A DNA stretch of 64,000 nt from Steinernema hermaphroditum (GCA_030435675.1 CM059622.1:1798001-1862000), one strand, 5' to 3'; shown: positions 35,015 through 48,346, numbered from the stretch's first letter. Notes: a model not told the origin generated them from the sequence alone. A program made the numbers and translations.

Positions 35015-36030
35015 CTTGGCTGACCTGGAAATGGCAGGTGTAAGTATAGGAATCGTGCTAAGCACACGAAATGCGTAGATACACGAAAATATCACAGAAC
35101 GACGTGTTCTATACTTATCAATTTTACCGAGTGTTGATCATCACACAAAACGATACATCTTAAACGGATTAGCAGTACTTATTTAACATGTGACAACGAA
35201 ATATGGTGCAAAAGTTAGCTGAACAGAGATCCCCTTGGTACGAAATCCCTTCAGAGAACTGTCACGCTACGAAAAGCCGACGAACAACGAAAATCGGTAT
35301 GCAGTTTTCATCTCTAAGCTGTCAGAAAAGCACATCTAATTCATCAAGAGTGCATCATTTCTTGTAAAACAAACATCTGGATAAAGTCCGAGGAAGAAAA
35401 GAGAAACAGAAAAGAGATCAAATAACAGGTGTTATACAGCGCCCAGAAAACGAATTTCATAGCTGCCTCCTTCAAATCACATTCAAATTTAATATCGCTA
35501 TTGAGCAACTTGAGATGAAGAGCAGCACGTCTTGATCGAATCGGAACTGAACCGGACAAGAACAGAGCAGGACATGTCAGAAACGGCGTGAACTTCGGCA
35601 ACTAACCACCTTGCTTAGTTTGGCAACAAAGAAATCCAGCTTCAGATGAAGAACAGCATCCTAAAACCCACAAAACATCGCAGAAAAAGGTAGAAAAGCC
35701 ACCTTAGACTCATCACAAAACTCGATTAGAATCGAAATTCCCAGACACCACAGTTCTTTAGTCATCCATCCAAGGTCGATCGTTGCGGGACCCGCCGCTC
35801 AAACAGACCAGTCGACTGAACCTCTCGATAGCCAAATAACCCTTTCCGGCTTCTCTTCGGATCTGTTCTGTAAACACGCGTGAGAATCGCCAAGCTCCGC
35901 CGACTAAGCCCAATTAGCGACGATTCTGCAGCAGCTGGCGGTGCGCCAACAGGCACCATAGGACGACCACCGCCTCGGCAGTTTCCATGGCGACAACGGA
36001 CCACCTCTGGAGGTCACTCCAGGCCGGCAC
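35015..36030. other. Divergent intergenic region WDR12/CEP290
   Basis: About 1 kb separating two genes transcribed away from each other, so it should hold both promoters. A minus-strand frame at 35344-35601 ending in a hydrophobic stretch has no recognisable relatives and no splice context, so I do not call it. No X-box (ciliary RFX site) was found with confidence. Confidence 0.35.
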
Positions 36031-36460
36031 ATGCGTCACTCACCGCTCCATGAGGCAATGGCCGCGGCCATGGACTCCACAGGCTATCTCAATCTCTCCC
36101 ATCTCGAGGAGATCATCGAGAACGACCCGGACAACTTGGACCAGATAAACTACTGGTATGGACAACTTGTTGAGGTGAGTTTTTTCATTATTGTACGACA
36201 ACTTTGAACGCTCAGTTTAGTTCGAATTGGAAGGAAATGAAACGAGAAGAGAGCTGGACGTACTGTTCACGGCGCTCAAATGGATTATGCAGTATGAACA
36301 CACGGCTGCCGAAGAGCTCAAGGAGATCGCCGAGCGAGAGGCGACGGACATCGCAGAGCGTGAGGAGAATTGGGAGCAAGAGCGAGAGATTCTGAAGGTC
36401 AGTTGAATCGGGTCATATACGTCTAGAGCGTCATTGAGAGCATGCTTCCGTGGCGCAATT

Positions 36461-36513
<53 letters not shown>

Positions 36514-39500
36514 AGCGAATATTTTTCTAATCTTTTCGAATACCATTTCTATTCATTTTCCACGTTCTAGGAAGAACTCAGCTCACTCCGCGAGCGGATC
36601 ACCAGTCAAGCTGGTCTAAATGTCGCCAGCGAAGCGTTCCGCGATGAAATCGACATGCTCAAGGAGGAGAACACCCACTTGAAGGCGCTCAATCGTGAAA
36701 GAGATCGAGAGTTGGCCGACGGAAGGGACAAGAACGAAGAGCTCGCGCATCGGATAGAAGCGCTGGAGAAGGAGAAGAATCTCTCGCTGAATAATGTAAG
36801 CCTAATATGTGCTCATCTTCTTCAATAGCTCGCTGCTCAGATCGCTCAACTGGAAGACACAATTCGAGAGCTGAACAGACGTTTAGACAGTTCAAAAGAT
36901 GTCTCAGCCAAAGGCGAATGGGAAGTGCGGAAGCTGAAGCAGAGAAGCGAGCAGGCGATGAAGCTGAGCAGTCAGCTTCAGGTTCGTTTCGGCTGGATGG
37001 GAGCGATGATCTGTGGGTGTTGCAGAACGTCGTCGCCCAAAACGATCAACTCAGAACTGAAGTTGACCGTCTGAGCATGGCGTTGGAAGAGGCCACCATA
37101 CTGATCCAGGATTCAACTGAGAAGTACGCGCAGATCAAGGATCAGTTGGCCGAGGCTGAGAAGACGATTGCTCAGTTGAGCGCGGACAATGAGATTTTGT
37201 CCAGCCAGGTGGGTTATGCCAACTGAGAACATCTATTCTAATCCGTAGATATAGCGATAGACCTATCCATGATAACCGTGATTCTGGAGCATCTAAGCAC
37301 TGCTACATCGACTTCCATCTGTACCAATAGTAATATTCCTCTATTTCAGCTCCACGAAAAGCTGAAACTCGTCGAAGAACAGTCGGAGAAGGGCGAGCAC
37401 ACGAGTAGAGAATACGAATCGGTGCTGCACAAAAAGGACGCTCAGCTAGAACGCTTCCAAGAGACGGTGGTCACGTTGCAGGCCGAACTGGAAGAACTGA
37501 AAGCTCTCAAAGCACTGGATAGAACAGAAGAAAAGGAAATGGAGCTGGAAAGGCTGAGGGAAGAGCTCGTGGAGGCGACCAACATGGCCAGGATGCTGTT
37601 CGGGAAGCCGAGCGAAACAGGAACCGTCGATCCGTCGGCGGAGATCCGACTGAGGGTTCTCCAACTGGAGAGGCAGCTTGAAGATTGCCAGGCGGAGTTG
37701 AAGGACAAGAAGGAGGAGAACGAGCGGCTGCTCGAGAACGTAGAAGAGAAGGACGCCGAAAACATCAAGATCCACGGGAAACTGGTCCAGTACAGGCAGA
37801 CCCTGTTCGGCTCGGCCGATTCCGAAATCAAGAGGCTGGAGAAGCAGCTGGAGTTCCGCGACGCCCAGATCGAGAAGCTCACCAACAAGTGTTCTTTGTT
37901 GCACGTGGAACTGGCGGAACTGCACGAATTCGGCCGAAGAACGTCCAAGCTGGAGCCAGAGATAGATGAAGAGGAAGAAGGCCACGAAGAGGACGCCTCT
38001 AGCTCCGGAGTGGATTCGAGGAGCACAGAGAACTCTATCGCTACCGTACCCGAGCCAGAAGTCATCGAGAGGATAGCTACAGTAGTCCCCGAGAGGCCTA
38101 GGAAGACGGAGAGGATCAAGAGGATAAGAAAGGAGGAGCTGGACACGTTCGAGGCCAGCGCGATGTTGATCTCGGCGCTGAACTACGAAGTGATGAAGCT
38201 GATCGAAGAGTTGGAGGACAAGGAGAAGCAGATGAAGGAGTTGGAGCATGTTTGTAGCGATTACGATGGATGTATAGGGCAGATCAGGACACAGATGGAG
38301 TGTCTCTACAAAGAGTACAAGGAAAAGGTCCATGGTAGGTTGCTATGAATCCTACAAAAGTCCTAAAATCCAAAAAAAAAGAGCAATCGGAAAGGTTATG
38401 CAATAGGCCTACATACGATCCCTGAACCATCCTTTCCCAGTCCTCGGTAGTATAGTGGTGAGTATCCGCGCCTGTCACGTGCGAGACCCGGGTTCGATTC
38501 CCGGCCGGGGAGTAACTTTTTCCCTGCATCTTCTCTGCACAAATTTTCCAAAAAAAAACATTCACTTTCAGAGCCCAACCAACAAAACCAGATCGTGATG
38601 GACGACGAACGCCTCGCTAAACTCGAAATCGAAGTTTCCGAGCTGCGGCGCCTGTCCGAATCGGTCAGCGTCGGCGGAAACGAACTGGAGCGTCGCATGG
38701 CCGAAGCCACCAGGCGAATCATCTACCTCCAGATCCAAAACACTCAATTCCACAGGAGAAACCATATCCTCGATCGTCTAAAATCGAATGCGGAAAGCGA
38801 AAAAGACCGCATGAAGGCGAAGCTGAGAACTCTGATGACCGTTCAGAGTCGCCAGCTCAATCAGATCAACTACGAGAACGAGCTGAATTCGATAGAGATC
38901 GCTCGAATGCAGAATACCGTAATCCACTCGGTTCCACAGAGCGTCCACGACCGAGTGGTGGTCCATTACAAGCAACTTCTCAGCAAGACGATCATTGGAA
39001 GTAGTATCAACGTGGACGAAGCGTTCGAATACGAGTATTCGTTCAACATAGCCAAGCTGCTCGAAAATGGGATGACCAACGAGGAGCTGCAGGCGAAGAA
39101 TCGGCAGTTGAAGGTGGGCCCTATGCACTTTACCATATGTACTTGCTCACAGCCAGTTCTATAGTCTCGGATTTAATCCGTTCAGCCTAGATCGTCCCTT
39201 TTGAGTTATCGCCCTATAATCCCAAGAACCTCCTCCTTAGTCATATTGCTTAGCATCAATCCATTGCCATAAAATCATCACACATCTCATCATCAAAGCC
39301 CAATTTCTAGGGGATACGAGCAGCTCAAGCGGAAACAGCTTAAATCAAGGATAGAGATTTATGTAAACGGTCCAAACTCTAGTGGCGTTTGAGGCTGTTT
39401 GTGTTATTCTTAAAGAGCTCTATGACCTTCTTAGGGAGCTATATATCCTTCTTTTTAGGACGATCTCCTCCTTAGTCATCTTGCTTGGCATCCTTTCTAT

Positions 39501-42500
39501 CCATTGGCACCATCGCCTTTATTCAATTAAATCATCTTTTGAGATCATTTGTGCTGTTTATGACCTTCCTAAGGAGCTCTGTATCCATCATAAGGAGCGC
39601 TGGGTCCATGATAGGGAGCTCTGGGTTCTTCTGAAGGAGCTCTGGGTCCATCATACATTTACACTTCTTCTCACACATTTCCTTGAACCCCTGTGATAAC
39701 CATCGCATTTCCAGGACATGGTCGAAATTCTGACGGACCAAAACGACTACTGGAAGAAGGAGAGCGAAAAATGGAAACTGGAAGCCGAAGAGCTGAAGAG
39801 CTTCTTGGTAGACGTCGAAAACGAAACGGAACTGAAGAACATGCTAGGCAACATCGAGCGCCGATTCCTGCAGGCTTTAGGCGAGCAGACGGACTCGTTT
39901 CAGGAGAAGATGCTCACTGAGCGCCAGATCAAAAGAATTCAAAAGGATTACGGTAACAAGAAGCGCGAGTGGGCCGCTGAGAAGCGGAGACTCATCAACA
40001 TCGCCATGAATCTGCAGATTGCAATCCAGAGGATGCGGCGATCCACCATAAACGGCATCACGACGGATCAGCTGGTGATGCTGAAGGAGAAGATGGACGA
40101 TTTGGCCGAGAAGGAACTTATGATAACCGAAAAGTTGGGCATAGTGGAAGCGGAGCGGCATCAAGTGTCCATGCAGTTGGCCAATGTGGAATCGATGAAG
40201 ACCTCCATGGACATTATCGTTGAGAACAAGGGCGACATGGTCCGACTGCAGAGGATCATCCAAGCCGACCAGCTCAACACGAGGACCTTGACCATGGAAG
40301 TTAAGCAGCTGAAGAGCCAAGTCACTCATCTCCAGAAGGAGGTAACCTTGAAGGAAGCCCAAATCGAGGATCTCAAGATGGAAAACAGCGAACTCATCAT
40401 GGCCAGCCTCAACGTCGAACTCTACACTTCCAAAGATCACAAGGATCTCGACAAGGTCATCGAAAAGACGCCCGAGGGTCACACCGCCTTGGAACTGCCC
40501 ATCTGGAGAGAGGAGTCCGACGTCGACGACCTGAACCTCACCTCAAGAAGCTCGATCTTCTCAGAGAACGGAAAGTACCCGAAGACGAGGACCATCTTCT
40601 ACGACAACTCTCGAGATTTCGAGAAACAGATCAAGCAGATAAGAGAGACGGCCAGAGTTTGCATTCAGGGATACAAGGAACAGCTCGCACAGAAAGATGC
40701 CCAGATCGAGAAGTACAGTAAGCTCCTGGAAGAGGCTAAGACGGTGCAGCCACCACCAGAAGCGCCGATGACAACGACGAGGAGCGTCGAAACCTATAGA
40801 CCTCTGAAGAGGGCTTCCGAAATAGTTAACAATCAAGAGCTGGAGGATAAGGAGAGGGAGATCCTAAGGCTTAGGAGCGAGATACTTGACCTGGAGACGG
40901 CCAATGCCAGGCTGGGAGACTCCATGAGGAACCTGTTGGTGAATCAGAAGATTCCGAAGTATTCCGTCGGGATTCAGACGGATACGGCACAAGAAGAAGA
41001 GGTCGTCAAAGTGCGCAGTCCCAAGAAGAGATCTCCCAGCCCCATCAGGATCAACATTCGGACGCCCCCTCCCGAAATCCGAAGTGCAAAATCGGATTCG
41101 GGCTCAACATATGAGATCAAGCGAGTGGATTCGACCTGGAAGGCCGACGAAAGGGATGTGGTCGTGGCACAGCTAAGGAACGAGATCAAAAGGCTCAAGA
41201 CAAAGAACGGCGAACTGGTCAAAGCTAACAAGGTAGGGCACTATCTTGCTTTTGATGGATTCAGTAAAATCGAGCCCTCTCATGTTCATTTTTAAACCTC
41301 TTCAATAAGGAGCAGTTAGCCAATTCTTCAATTTACTCCAAGTTCATCTTTTTGTCTCCTCCTCTCCATGTTGACCTCTCCTGCTTCATAGGGTCGGTCA
41401 AAAAACAGGAGGTACAGAAAATAGAAGGGTCAAAGGCATTTCTACGGAGCAGTAGGAGTGTAATGCTACCTTCGGACATAACAATTATCCAATAATAAGT
41501 TCATCCACAGGAGGAGAGTCTGTGCTTCTTTGGATACAGAACCACTTGGACATGACAGAGAGCTCACTGTTCCACTACGCCGGGATTGTTGGGCGATTTA
41601 TTGATGAACTCAATATTTAGGAACTGACAGAGGCATGTGAGACAATCAAAACGGAGGCGTATGCCAGAATCGAGCAGCGGTTTGGCACTTCTCCATCAGA
41701 AGCCGACTTGGAGAAGATTCAGTCGCAGCTGGAGGTCGTGAAGAAGGAGCTGAAGCAGAAGGATTTGGTGATTAGAAACCTGAAAGTGGAGCTTGTTGGG
41801 ATGGAAAAGAACTCGAAACTTACGGAGGGAAAGAATCAGAAGGTGAGTGTATTGAGGCGAATCTCCCTCTAGAAAAGCCATTATCTTTTTGGAAATATTA
41901 GACCAAAATATGTTTGCTCTCTTTTCGCTTGGCATACGGTAGCGTCCCTTACGTAAGCAGCTCTCCGCTCATCATAGGCTGTTTTCATTTCTAAATCCAC
42001 ACAAATACCATTGAGAACGTTTACGTCACCGTCTCCATTTGAGCACCTATTGTTTTTATTCAACATCTCTATTTTCTCCGATGACATTTCGTCAAAAAGG
42101 AGACGAACGCAACATGACGTGACGTTAGTCAAACGTGAAACTGAAATCTGAACATTAGAGATTAGGTTTTCGAGAGTATTGAAAGGTGGGGTCCGCCTAA
42201 AGATTCGAACGTTAGTATGGGGGGGGGGGCTTATAGGTTAACTTTTGGAGTCATTGGATATATAAAAGAATTGTGTACATAATGAGAGGAGTGCAGCTTA
42301 TTTCTAAGAATACGAGTGGACACGACCCGACTGATCTCTGTGGACACAAACGAAAGGTCAATTGATTACTTTACCCATTTTTAATCAAAGGCCGAATGTT
42401 TGAATTGGAGACGTCTCATAAAGTGAACGAAATGGAAATTGTGCCTACTAGACAATGTGCCCATCCCTCAGCTTTTGAGTGGTGTCATTTGGAGAAAGTA

Positions 42501-45500
42501 GCTAAGGCGAGGCTGTTCGGGCTAAGCTTTGGTAGAATGGTAGATGATCGGAGTAGCACGCGCGCCGAATTCCGCTTCCGAGTAGGTATAAAACACGGGT
42601 ATGGATAAGGGTGATCACGGTCGGGAAATCCTCATAGAGAATACTTCTGTGTGTTCCATCAAAATTCACTGTCTAAATAGCAGAGACGGTGAACATAACG
42701 AAAACCGTACTAGTATGTGCAAATCACTTTTAGTGACCGATGTCCTTTTGGTCCAGTGATAGTGGTTTAGGTGCCAGTTGTCAGGCTCGGGTTCGAATTC
42801 CCGAGGCGGCGAGTACTTTTATGGCCTTTTTGAAAGTTTTTGATATGGTTCGATGTGACTTTGAATATCCGGAAATGTCACATGGCATCACAAAATCTGC
42901 TTTGTTCAGTCGCAAGCACATTTTCATTCCCCAGTCAATAGCCATGCAAGACGTTTCATAGACACAAAGAATTAAAAACTCACGCGCTAGCTTCTTCTGG
43001 TTTTTCTTCAGTTCTCACCTCACATGACTTCCAAAAGAAAAGGGAGCTTCTTGCCGACAGCATCATATGGGGATGCAGTCGCAAGTGATTGTACGCACTA
43101 ACTTCCGACGGAATCACCATATGATGTTGTCCGGATCGCTCGTCGGGAGTACGGTAGAGAAGAGAACAAAACTGGTGTCATTACATGATGAATTGGTCGC
43201 GAGTAAATGATCATTCTAACTCTCAACCGAATCACCATATAATGTCGCCAGCTTCTTCAGGAATGAATAATGGCAGCAGATGGAGTGAGTCGATAAATCA
43301 AGGGGTCGAGGGACAAGGCTACCTGAAGACAGGGGACGTTTTTAAACCGGTGGCGCAAATAGGACATACCTAGAAAGGGTGTGGCCCGAGATCAGGCCCA
43401 AAATACACAGCGTCATAAGAGACTCTTTTTAGGGTCGGTCTCCAAGGAGTCTATTTTTGAACATTTTGCGTAAACAGCTCTTTTGATTTGGACGTTTTTA
43501 GGAATGAACGTCCAGAAATGTCTCTGACTTAAAAAGTGCCCTAACCACGATTTGTGATCTCCTAGTTTTTGGACACCAACTGCTCTTAAATCGGTTACAG
43601 ATTGGAAATGATTAGTTGTCTAGATAACATATAGACTTTGGAGTTTGGTTTGGAAAGATGACTATGACGGCTCCCAAAGAGTCACGAGGATAGACCACAG
43701 GATCAACACTGCCATCGGCACGCACAGGTGCACGGCGACAGACTGAGTGAGTGAACTGTCGCCGTCGCTTAAGAGCGCACAACAAAGAAAGTGCAAGCTG
43801 AGGGCGGGACGGCCGCGGGAGATTTGCATATTTTGGCGTGGGAGCGCCATCGTAAAGGCGCCAAAGTGCAGAATATGAAATGACCTGAGCGAGGTTTATT
43901 TTTGCAAAAGTGCATCGGGCATTCCGATGATTTTTGGAGCGAAAGATGTGCTTTGAAAGAGTGACCAGGAGCTCGAGAAGCGGAGAAGACGTTCACCACA
44001 AGATGACTAATCGATTTCTTTTGGACGAAATTCCATAGTGGGCGATAGTGTAGCGATTGAAGGTCACTTGATCGGGCATCCGAAACGATTGTTTAGTAGA
44101 TCGAGTTGCTTATGAACATCCAATGGGTGGCCTATTTCATAGCGATCCGTGGGTTGTCATAGACGAAAATAGCACACCCGTAGGCCGTCCGTGACAGTTC
44201 CCGGATGCTCAAAAACACAGCGCAGTACAGCAAAAGTACTTAGAAAACAATACAAAATATTCGCCGTCTCGGGGGTCGAACCTTAGTCTCAAAAGCGGAA
44301 TTTGAAGCCACTACCACTCGACCAAAGGAGCACCAGTTCGCAACGGTGATCTGCATATACTAGTAACCATTTTTTTCGCTACTTCTGCCATTATTGAGGC
44401 AGTGATACTTGACAAAGAACACGGTAGGACCCATCCATGGATTATCTATGAGGATGGTCCCGCAGCGATCATCCATGCCCGCATTCATATTCATGTTTTA
44501 CACCCACCCTATTATGAAGGGCAACACATAGTAGCCACGTATTTCCCCTAGGTTTGGAAGGTTGGAAACATCATATACAATATTTCGAATTGATCTAGTC
44601 ACCGAGTACCGTAACCAGCGTACAGAATCGGGCAAATGAAAAGTGACCTGATCGTCGTTTGAACCAGCGATCCTGAAGAGTCCGGACTGGGGTTCGTTTG
44701 GGTTTCAGACTAGATTGGGATCACTTGTTTGAACATTGGTTGTACTCGAGTGTACAGAGTGTCTCTCTCAAGGGAACGGTAGCTCATGGCCAAATCACCC
44801 CTATCTCTAAAGATCAATGTATTTCATACACCTTCTTATAGGAACAAGTAGAGCGATGGAACGAAAAGAAACGCCGCGAAGAACTGATCGACTCCCTCAA
44901 GCGAAGACTTCGAGAAGTCGAAGAATCGCACACCCACACGCAGCATCTTCTGGAGCGCCGTGACCGGCGGATCGAGCAGTTCAACCGAGAAGTCACCATG
45001 TCCTCTGGCAAGTCCGAAGAATTCAAAACGCTCAAATCAGAGCTCAAACGACAAAAAGAGGAAATATCGATGAAGGAGGTGAAGTACATCGCGGAGATCG
45101 ACTCCTTCCGCCAGCGGTTCACCTCCATGGCCGAGCAGGTGACCCATCTCCAGAAGGAGAACTCACGCCTCAAACAGCGCCAGAAGTCGGCGCTGAAGGT
45201 GCGCACCCAGGTGGAGTTGGGTGTCCAAGTGGACCTTCTGACGCCAAGGCGAGAATCGCCTAACTCTCCTAAGTCGGTCTCCTCCATAATCGCCACAACA
45301 ACGGAAGAATCTTCCAGAAGGATCGAAAACGATATCCACACGATCTCCAGAAAATTGAGAATCGTACGTTTCCACCCTTTGTCTTCTAGACACCAAATTC
45401 GTCATTTCAGACAGAACTACGTCTGACGGAGGTGACCGAGAAGTTCGAGAGCCTCAAGATACAGTATGCCGAAATGGAGATCAACTACAACTCTCTTCTC

Positions 45501-45647
45501 AAGATGGAAAAAGATAGGAAGCGGGACGGAAGCGCCGCGTTGGCAGTGCTCAAGGATAAGCTAGCGGCGAGGGACAAGGAGGTGGAGAAGCAACGCCAGA
45601 AGATTGGCGAGATGGAGAGACGTAGTTGGACCTCGAAATATGTGTAG
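36031..45647 (+). CDS. CEP290: CEP290-like centrosomal/transition-zone coiled-coil protein
   Basis: Eleven exons (36031-36174, 36221-36397, 36571-36795, 36829-36981, 37026-37208, 37350-38334, 38572-39113, 39715-41232, 41621-41842, 44842-45363, 45411-45647) encode 1635 residues, shorter than vertebrate CEP290 (about 2,480). It begins with NDPDNLDQINYW, matching the CEP290 N-terminus, and the LIEELEDKEKQMKELE...LYKEYKEK stretch corresponds to human LLQELENKEKKLKNLE...LYKEYLSEK. Nearly all the rest is coiled coil, broken by an acidic region (IDEEEEGHEEDASSS) and a serine/proline-rich patch (KVRSPKKRSPSPIRI). CEP290 builds the Y-links of the ciliary transition zone; in nematodes this means sensory cilia. 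Introns hold a tRNA-Asn, a tRNA-Asp, a minisatellite and two tRNA pseudogenes. Orthology is likely; the C-terminal part is less certain. Confidence 0.85.
36444..36517 (+). tRNA. tRNA-Asn(GTT)
   Basis: 74 bases: acceptor GCTTCCG with CGGGAGC, D arm GGCGCAATTGGTTAGCGC, anticodon loop CTGTTAA giving GTT, T arm GGTGGTTCAAGCCCACC. It lies in intron 2 of CEP290 on the same strand and leaves normal splice sites on either side. Confidence 0.95.
38441..38512 (+). tRNA. tRNA-Asp(GTC), copy 4
   Basis: Same 72-base sequence as the other three. It lies in intron 6 of CEP290, same strand. Its flanks show little similarity to those of copies 1-3 beyond the trailing TAACTTTTT. Confidence 0.95.
39405..39656. 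repeat. Minisatellite in a CEP290 intron
   Basis: Imperfect tandem units of about 21 bases with the theme AAGGAGCTCTGGGTCCATCAT (variants TAGGGAGCTATATATCCTTC, AAGGAGCGCTGGGTCCATGAT). Since the unit is a multiple of three it leaves a long open frame (39382-39696) that mimics a gene. It sits in intron 7 of CEP290. Confidence 0.65.
41428..41490. repeat. Dispersed repeat R3
   Basis: GTCAAAGGCATTTCTACGGA and AATGCTACCTTCGGA correspond to CTAAGGCACATCTACGGATC and AATGCTGCCTCCGAA at 54218-54280 (intron of family member C). Short, diverged, origin unknown. Confidence 0.4.
42742..42812 (+). pseudogene. tRNA pseudogene in a CEP290 intron
   Basis: It has an A box (TGGTCCAGTGATAGTGG) and a B box (GGGTTCGAATTCCCG), but the acceptor ends do not pair and no clean anticodon stem forms. 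It is related in layout to 44261-44332 (both end CGAG.CGGCGA). It lies in the 3-kb intron 9 of CEP290. Confidence 0.5.
44261..44332 (-). pseudogene. tRNA pseudogene in a CEP290 intron
   Basis: Minus-strand tRNA-like sequence with A box TGGTCGAGTGGTAGTGG and B box GGTTCGACCCCC. The T stem carries mismatches and the acceptor ends do not pair. Probably the same tRNA-derived family as 42742-42812, inserted in the opposite direction. Confidence 0.5.
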
Positions 45648-45677
45648 TACCTCATAAATTTCTATTGTACATTAGGT

Positions 45678-45683
45678 AATAAA
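45678..45683 (+). terminator. Poly(A) signal of CEP290
   Basis: AATAAA 30 bases after the CEP290 stop. It lies within the 54 bases separating the CEP290 and CCDC93 stop codons, so the two messages probably overlap at their 3' ends. Confidence 0.65.
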
Positions 45684-45701
45684 TAGGTTTTACACAACCC
45701 G

Positions 45702-48346
45702 CTATTGCATCTGACGTCGCAACTCTTCGTTTTGCTGACATTCGTTCTTGAACTCGTCGAGGGTCTTGTGGTAGAGGCGCTCTTTTTCGAGGAGGAGGGA
45801 GTACTCGTCGCTCAGTTGGTCCTTTTTCGTTTGGACGTCTTTGTTTTTGCTGCTGATCTGAAAGGGACAGATGTTGGGCATCAAATTTAGCCTTCTATTA
45901 CTCGCTGTTTCAATTTTAGGTTTTAAGGCAAATCTAGTGTGAATCAATACTTAAGTTCTGAAAAACTTATACTGGCGCTTTCTCCGGGAAATATCAATTA
46001 CAACTTGTTCTATTTTATCCATGGCACTCACCCTATCCAAGCTGTCATCAATTCCACTGAGAATATCGTCAAGATTCTCGACGAACGAAGCCTTGTAACT
46101 GTCTTTCGAAGTCCTAAACGGCAATGTATAACCTTATCCATATATATTCCATACAGATGCTTGGAGTTATCGATGCTGTTCAGCAGGTCGATCTCCCTCT
46201 TCATGAAGTTCCTCACATCGAGCAAAGTGTTGTGCAGCGTGAAGAATTGCTTGGTTTGGCGGTGCCGCGTGGCCACTAAATTGATCTTGTAGCAAATGCA
46301 AGCTGGACGAGGAGCGTACTCTGATTGTAGAGCTCGATAAAGCGCCTCTGGTACTGATTCAACTCGGCATTGGATGGAACGCTGTCGAGCTGCCGTTGGA
46401 GCTGTGCTACCTCTCTTGTGATGTCGGCAGAATCCAATCGGAGAGCCTTCAACTGTTCCAGAAGATCGGCCTTCTTCTGATTCAGGATATGTGCTGTGAC
46501 GCTCTCCTTGTCAGCTTTTTTGCCCTCACAAATGGCTTTTAGGGACTCAACTTCGTGGCTTAGGATGGCCAGTTCTTCTTTACATTGCTTTTTGAACTGC
46601 GAATCTCGTTCTTTGATCTCATCGTGCTCGACCAGCAGTTCTCTGATGCTTGTTATGGTTCTAAACTAGGATAAGGTACATTTGCATGGCTCTAGAACCA
46701 ACTCTTCATCGACAGATTCCGACGCCTCCTTGATCTCCTTCAACTGGCTCTCCAACGTATCACATTCCGTTTTGAGCTCATCGTACTTCTCTTCTTCTTC
46801 TTGAAGCTCCGCCTCAGTGAATCCATTCTCCCTGGTGAGCTGCGCCAGCTGCTCCTTCAGCTCTTCCACGCTGGATGGCAATGCTTCCGACGACTGCAAA
46901 GGCTCTTCCTCCACAAGCACGATCTCCGGGAGCTGCTCCAGGGCCCTATCGGTGAGATCTTGTTGAGCGGCCAGTTCCGCTCGGAACAGCTCGTCGTCGT
47001 CGTCTTCTTCCTGCTCGTCGGGGGTTTTCTTCCTCTTGGCGGCAGCGGCAGATGCCAGAGCGGCTTGGGAGTAGCCGTCGAATTCCATCAACGTACAGCG
47101 AACATCTTCCATCAGGTTGGCGCTGTGGAATCCCGCACGACGACGGTACTTCCGGCGAGGGCTTGATTTCGCCTGATCAGAGACGGAGGTTTCCTGAAAA
47201 CTTGAAATGACTGGAAAATCTAGCATCAGATACGTGCGTGTCCGTACCCATGCCAAGATTACGCCACCCAAGCAATCATTGCTGACGTTGAGGAGGACAA
47301 AAAGCACTACGCTGAGTGGACAAAGAATTACTGCAGCCTAGACTGATAAACCACAGACAAAAAGGATCACCCAGCCATTTTTTTGTCTATAACAACCGGT
47401 TTCAACTGCTAAACCCTTCGCAAAGTGATCTGCAACTGGTCCCATTGGTTGCGGCAGAGACAGCAGATCTACAACATGTCTAAACGCTCAATACAGACGT
47501 CTGGTTTTCGCATAATCACACAGCAGTCAGCTACACACCTCAATAACGTCAGCGCTCTGATGGAACTGGTACAATGAGTGATTCTGCGCTTCATCGCCAT
47601 ACTTCTCCTTGCATTCGAGAACGCGTCTGACAAGCCACTGAAACTGAGATATGAGACATCCTTTTCAACTGTTTTTCACCTGGACAACGGGAAAAATGTG
47701 AACGAAATCCAAGCCTTGGATCTGATGAGGCTCGATGGAATGCGGACACTGCACCTGGCAAAGCACTTGGACGATTTTCTCTGTCAGCGCACTAAACATG
47801 TTCGTTTGACAAAGTCGTAAGATACTCAAAGAGATAACCTACATCTTCTGGCCAATTGTTGAGTTTTCCGAGTAGAGCAGATCGACGTCGACGTTGTATT
47901 TACAAAGCGAGATGCTCCACACAAGGCCTCCGACAATCTGAAGAAGGGATATCATAGAAAAAGCACAGTCAGATATCAAGATATAGTGGAAATTTGCACA
48001 GAAGTCCGTGATCATGGCTATCTATACGAACGCTGAACGATCGGGTGACACAGTCAAAAACGACAAATTTGAGGAAATTTTATCTTGGATTTCTTCTACT
48101 TCTGAGCAGCCATATAAGTCCTCAAGACCCCACTCACCTTATCGAAAGCACTCAAGCCCTTGATTCTGGCTCTGAAGTAGCCGGCAGCGATGAGGAGATC
48201 CACCGTATCTTGAAGCTTTGCAAACTGCTCCTCATCCTCTCGAATATCGAACTGAAAATAGTATCTTTTGTGCAATATATCGTAGACAGCTTCCTCACCT
48301 CTCCTTGCGCAGCCTTGGACACGAATCCATGTTCACCTTGCAGCAT
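45702..48346 (-). CDS. CCDC93: CCDC93, CCC complex subunit
   Basis: Ten exons (48346-48299, 48251-48138, 47937-47843, 47791-47680, 47637-47539, 47193-46703, 46660-46320, 46275-46155, 46113-46032, 45857-45702) encode 552 residues. The N-terminus carries the family's most conserved block: [76 protein letters not shown]. The C-terminal coiled coil has [23 protein letters not shown] and [16 protein letters not shown], as in the animal protein. CCDC93 forms the CCC complex with CCDC22 and COMMD proteins and works with Retriever and WASH on endosomes to recycle membrane proteins. The start is chosen because [16 protein letters not shown] leads by splicing into FDIREDEEQ; an earlier in-frame start is not seen. 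It is tail to tail with CEP290. Confidence 0.93.

Noticed and set aside
35344..35601. Small possible membrane protein on the minus strand
   Set aside because: No homology, no splice or poly(A) context, and it overlaps the expected promoter region of two divergent genes.
37442..38333. Long minus-strand open frames (234-295 codons) across CEP290
   Set aside because: Antisense shadows of a coiled-coil exon with biased codons; they are rich in S/L/F runs with no domain logic.
39382..39696. A 104-codon frame with repeated KELW.H/RELY.LL units
   Set aside because: It is the translation of a 21-base minisatellite inside a CEP290 intron.
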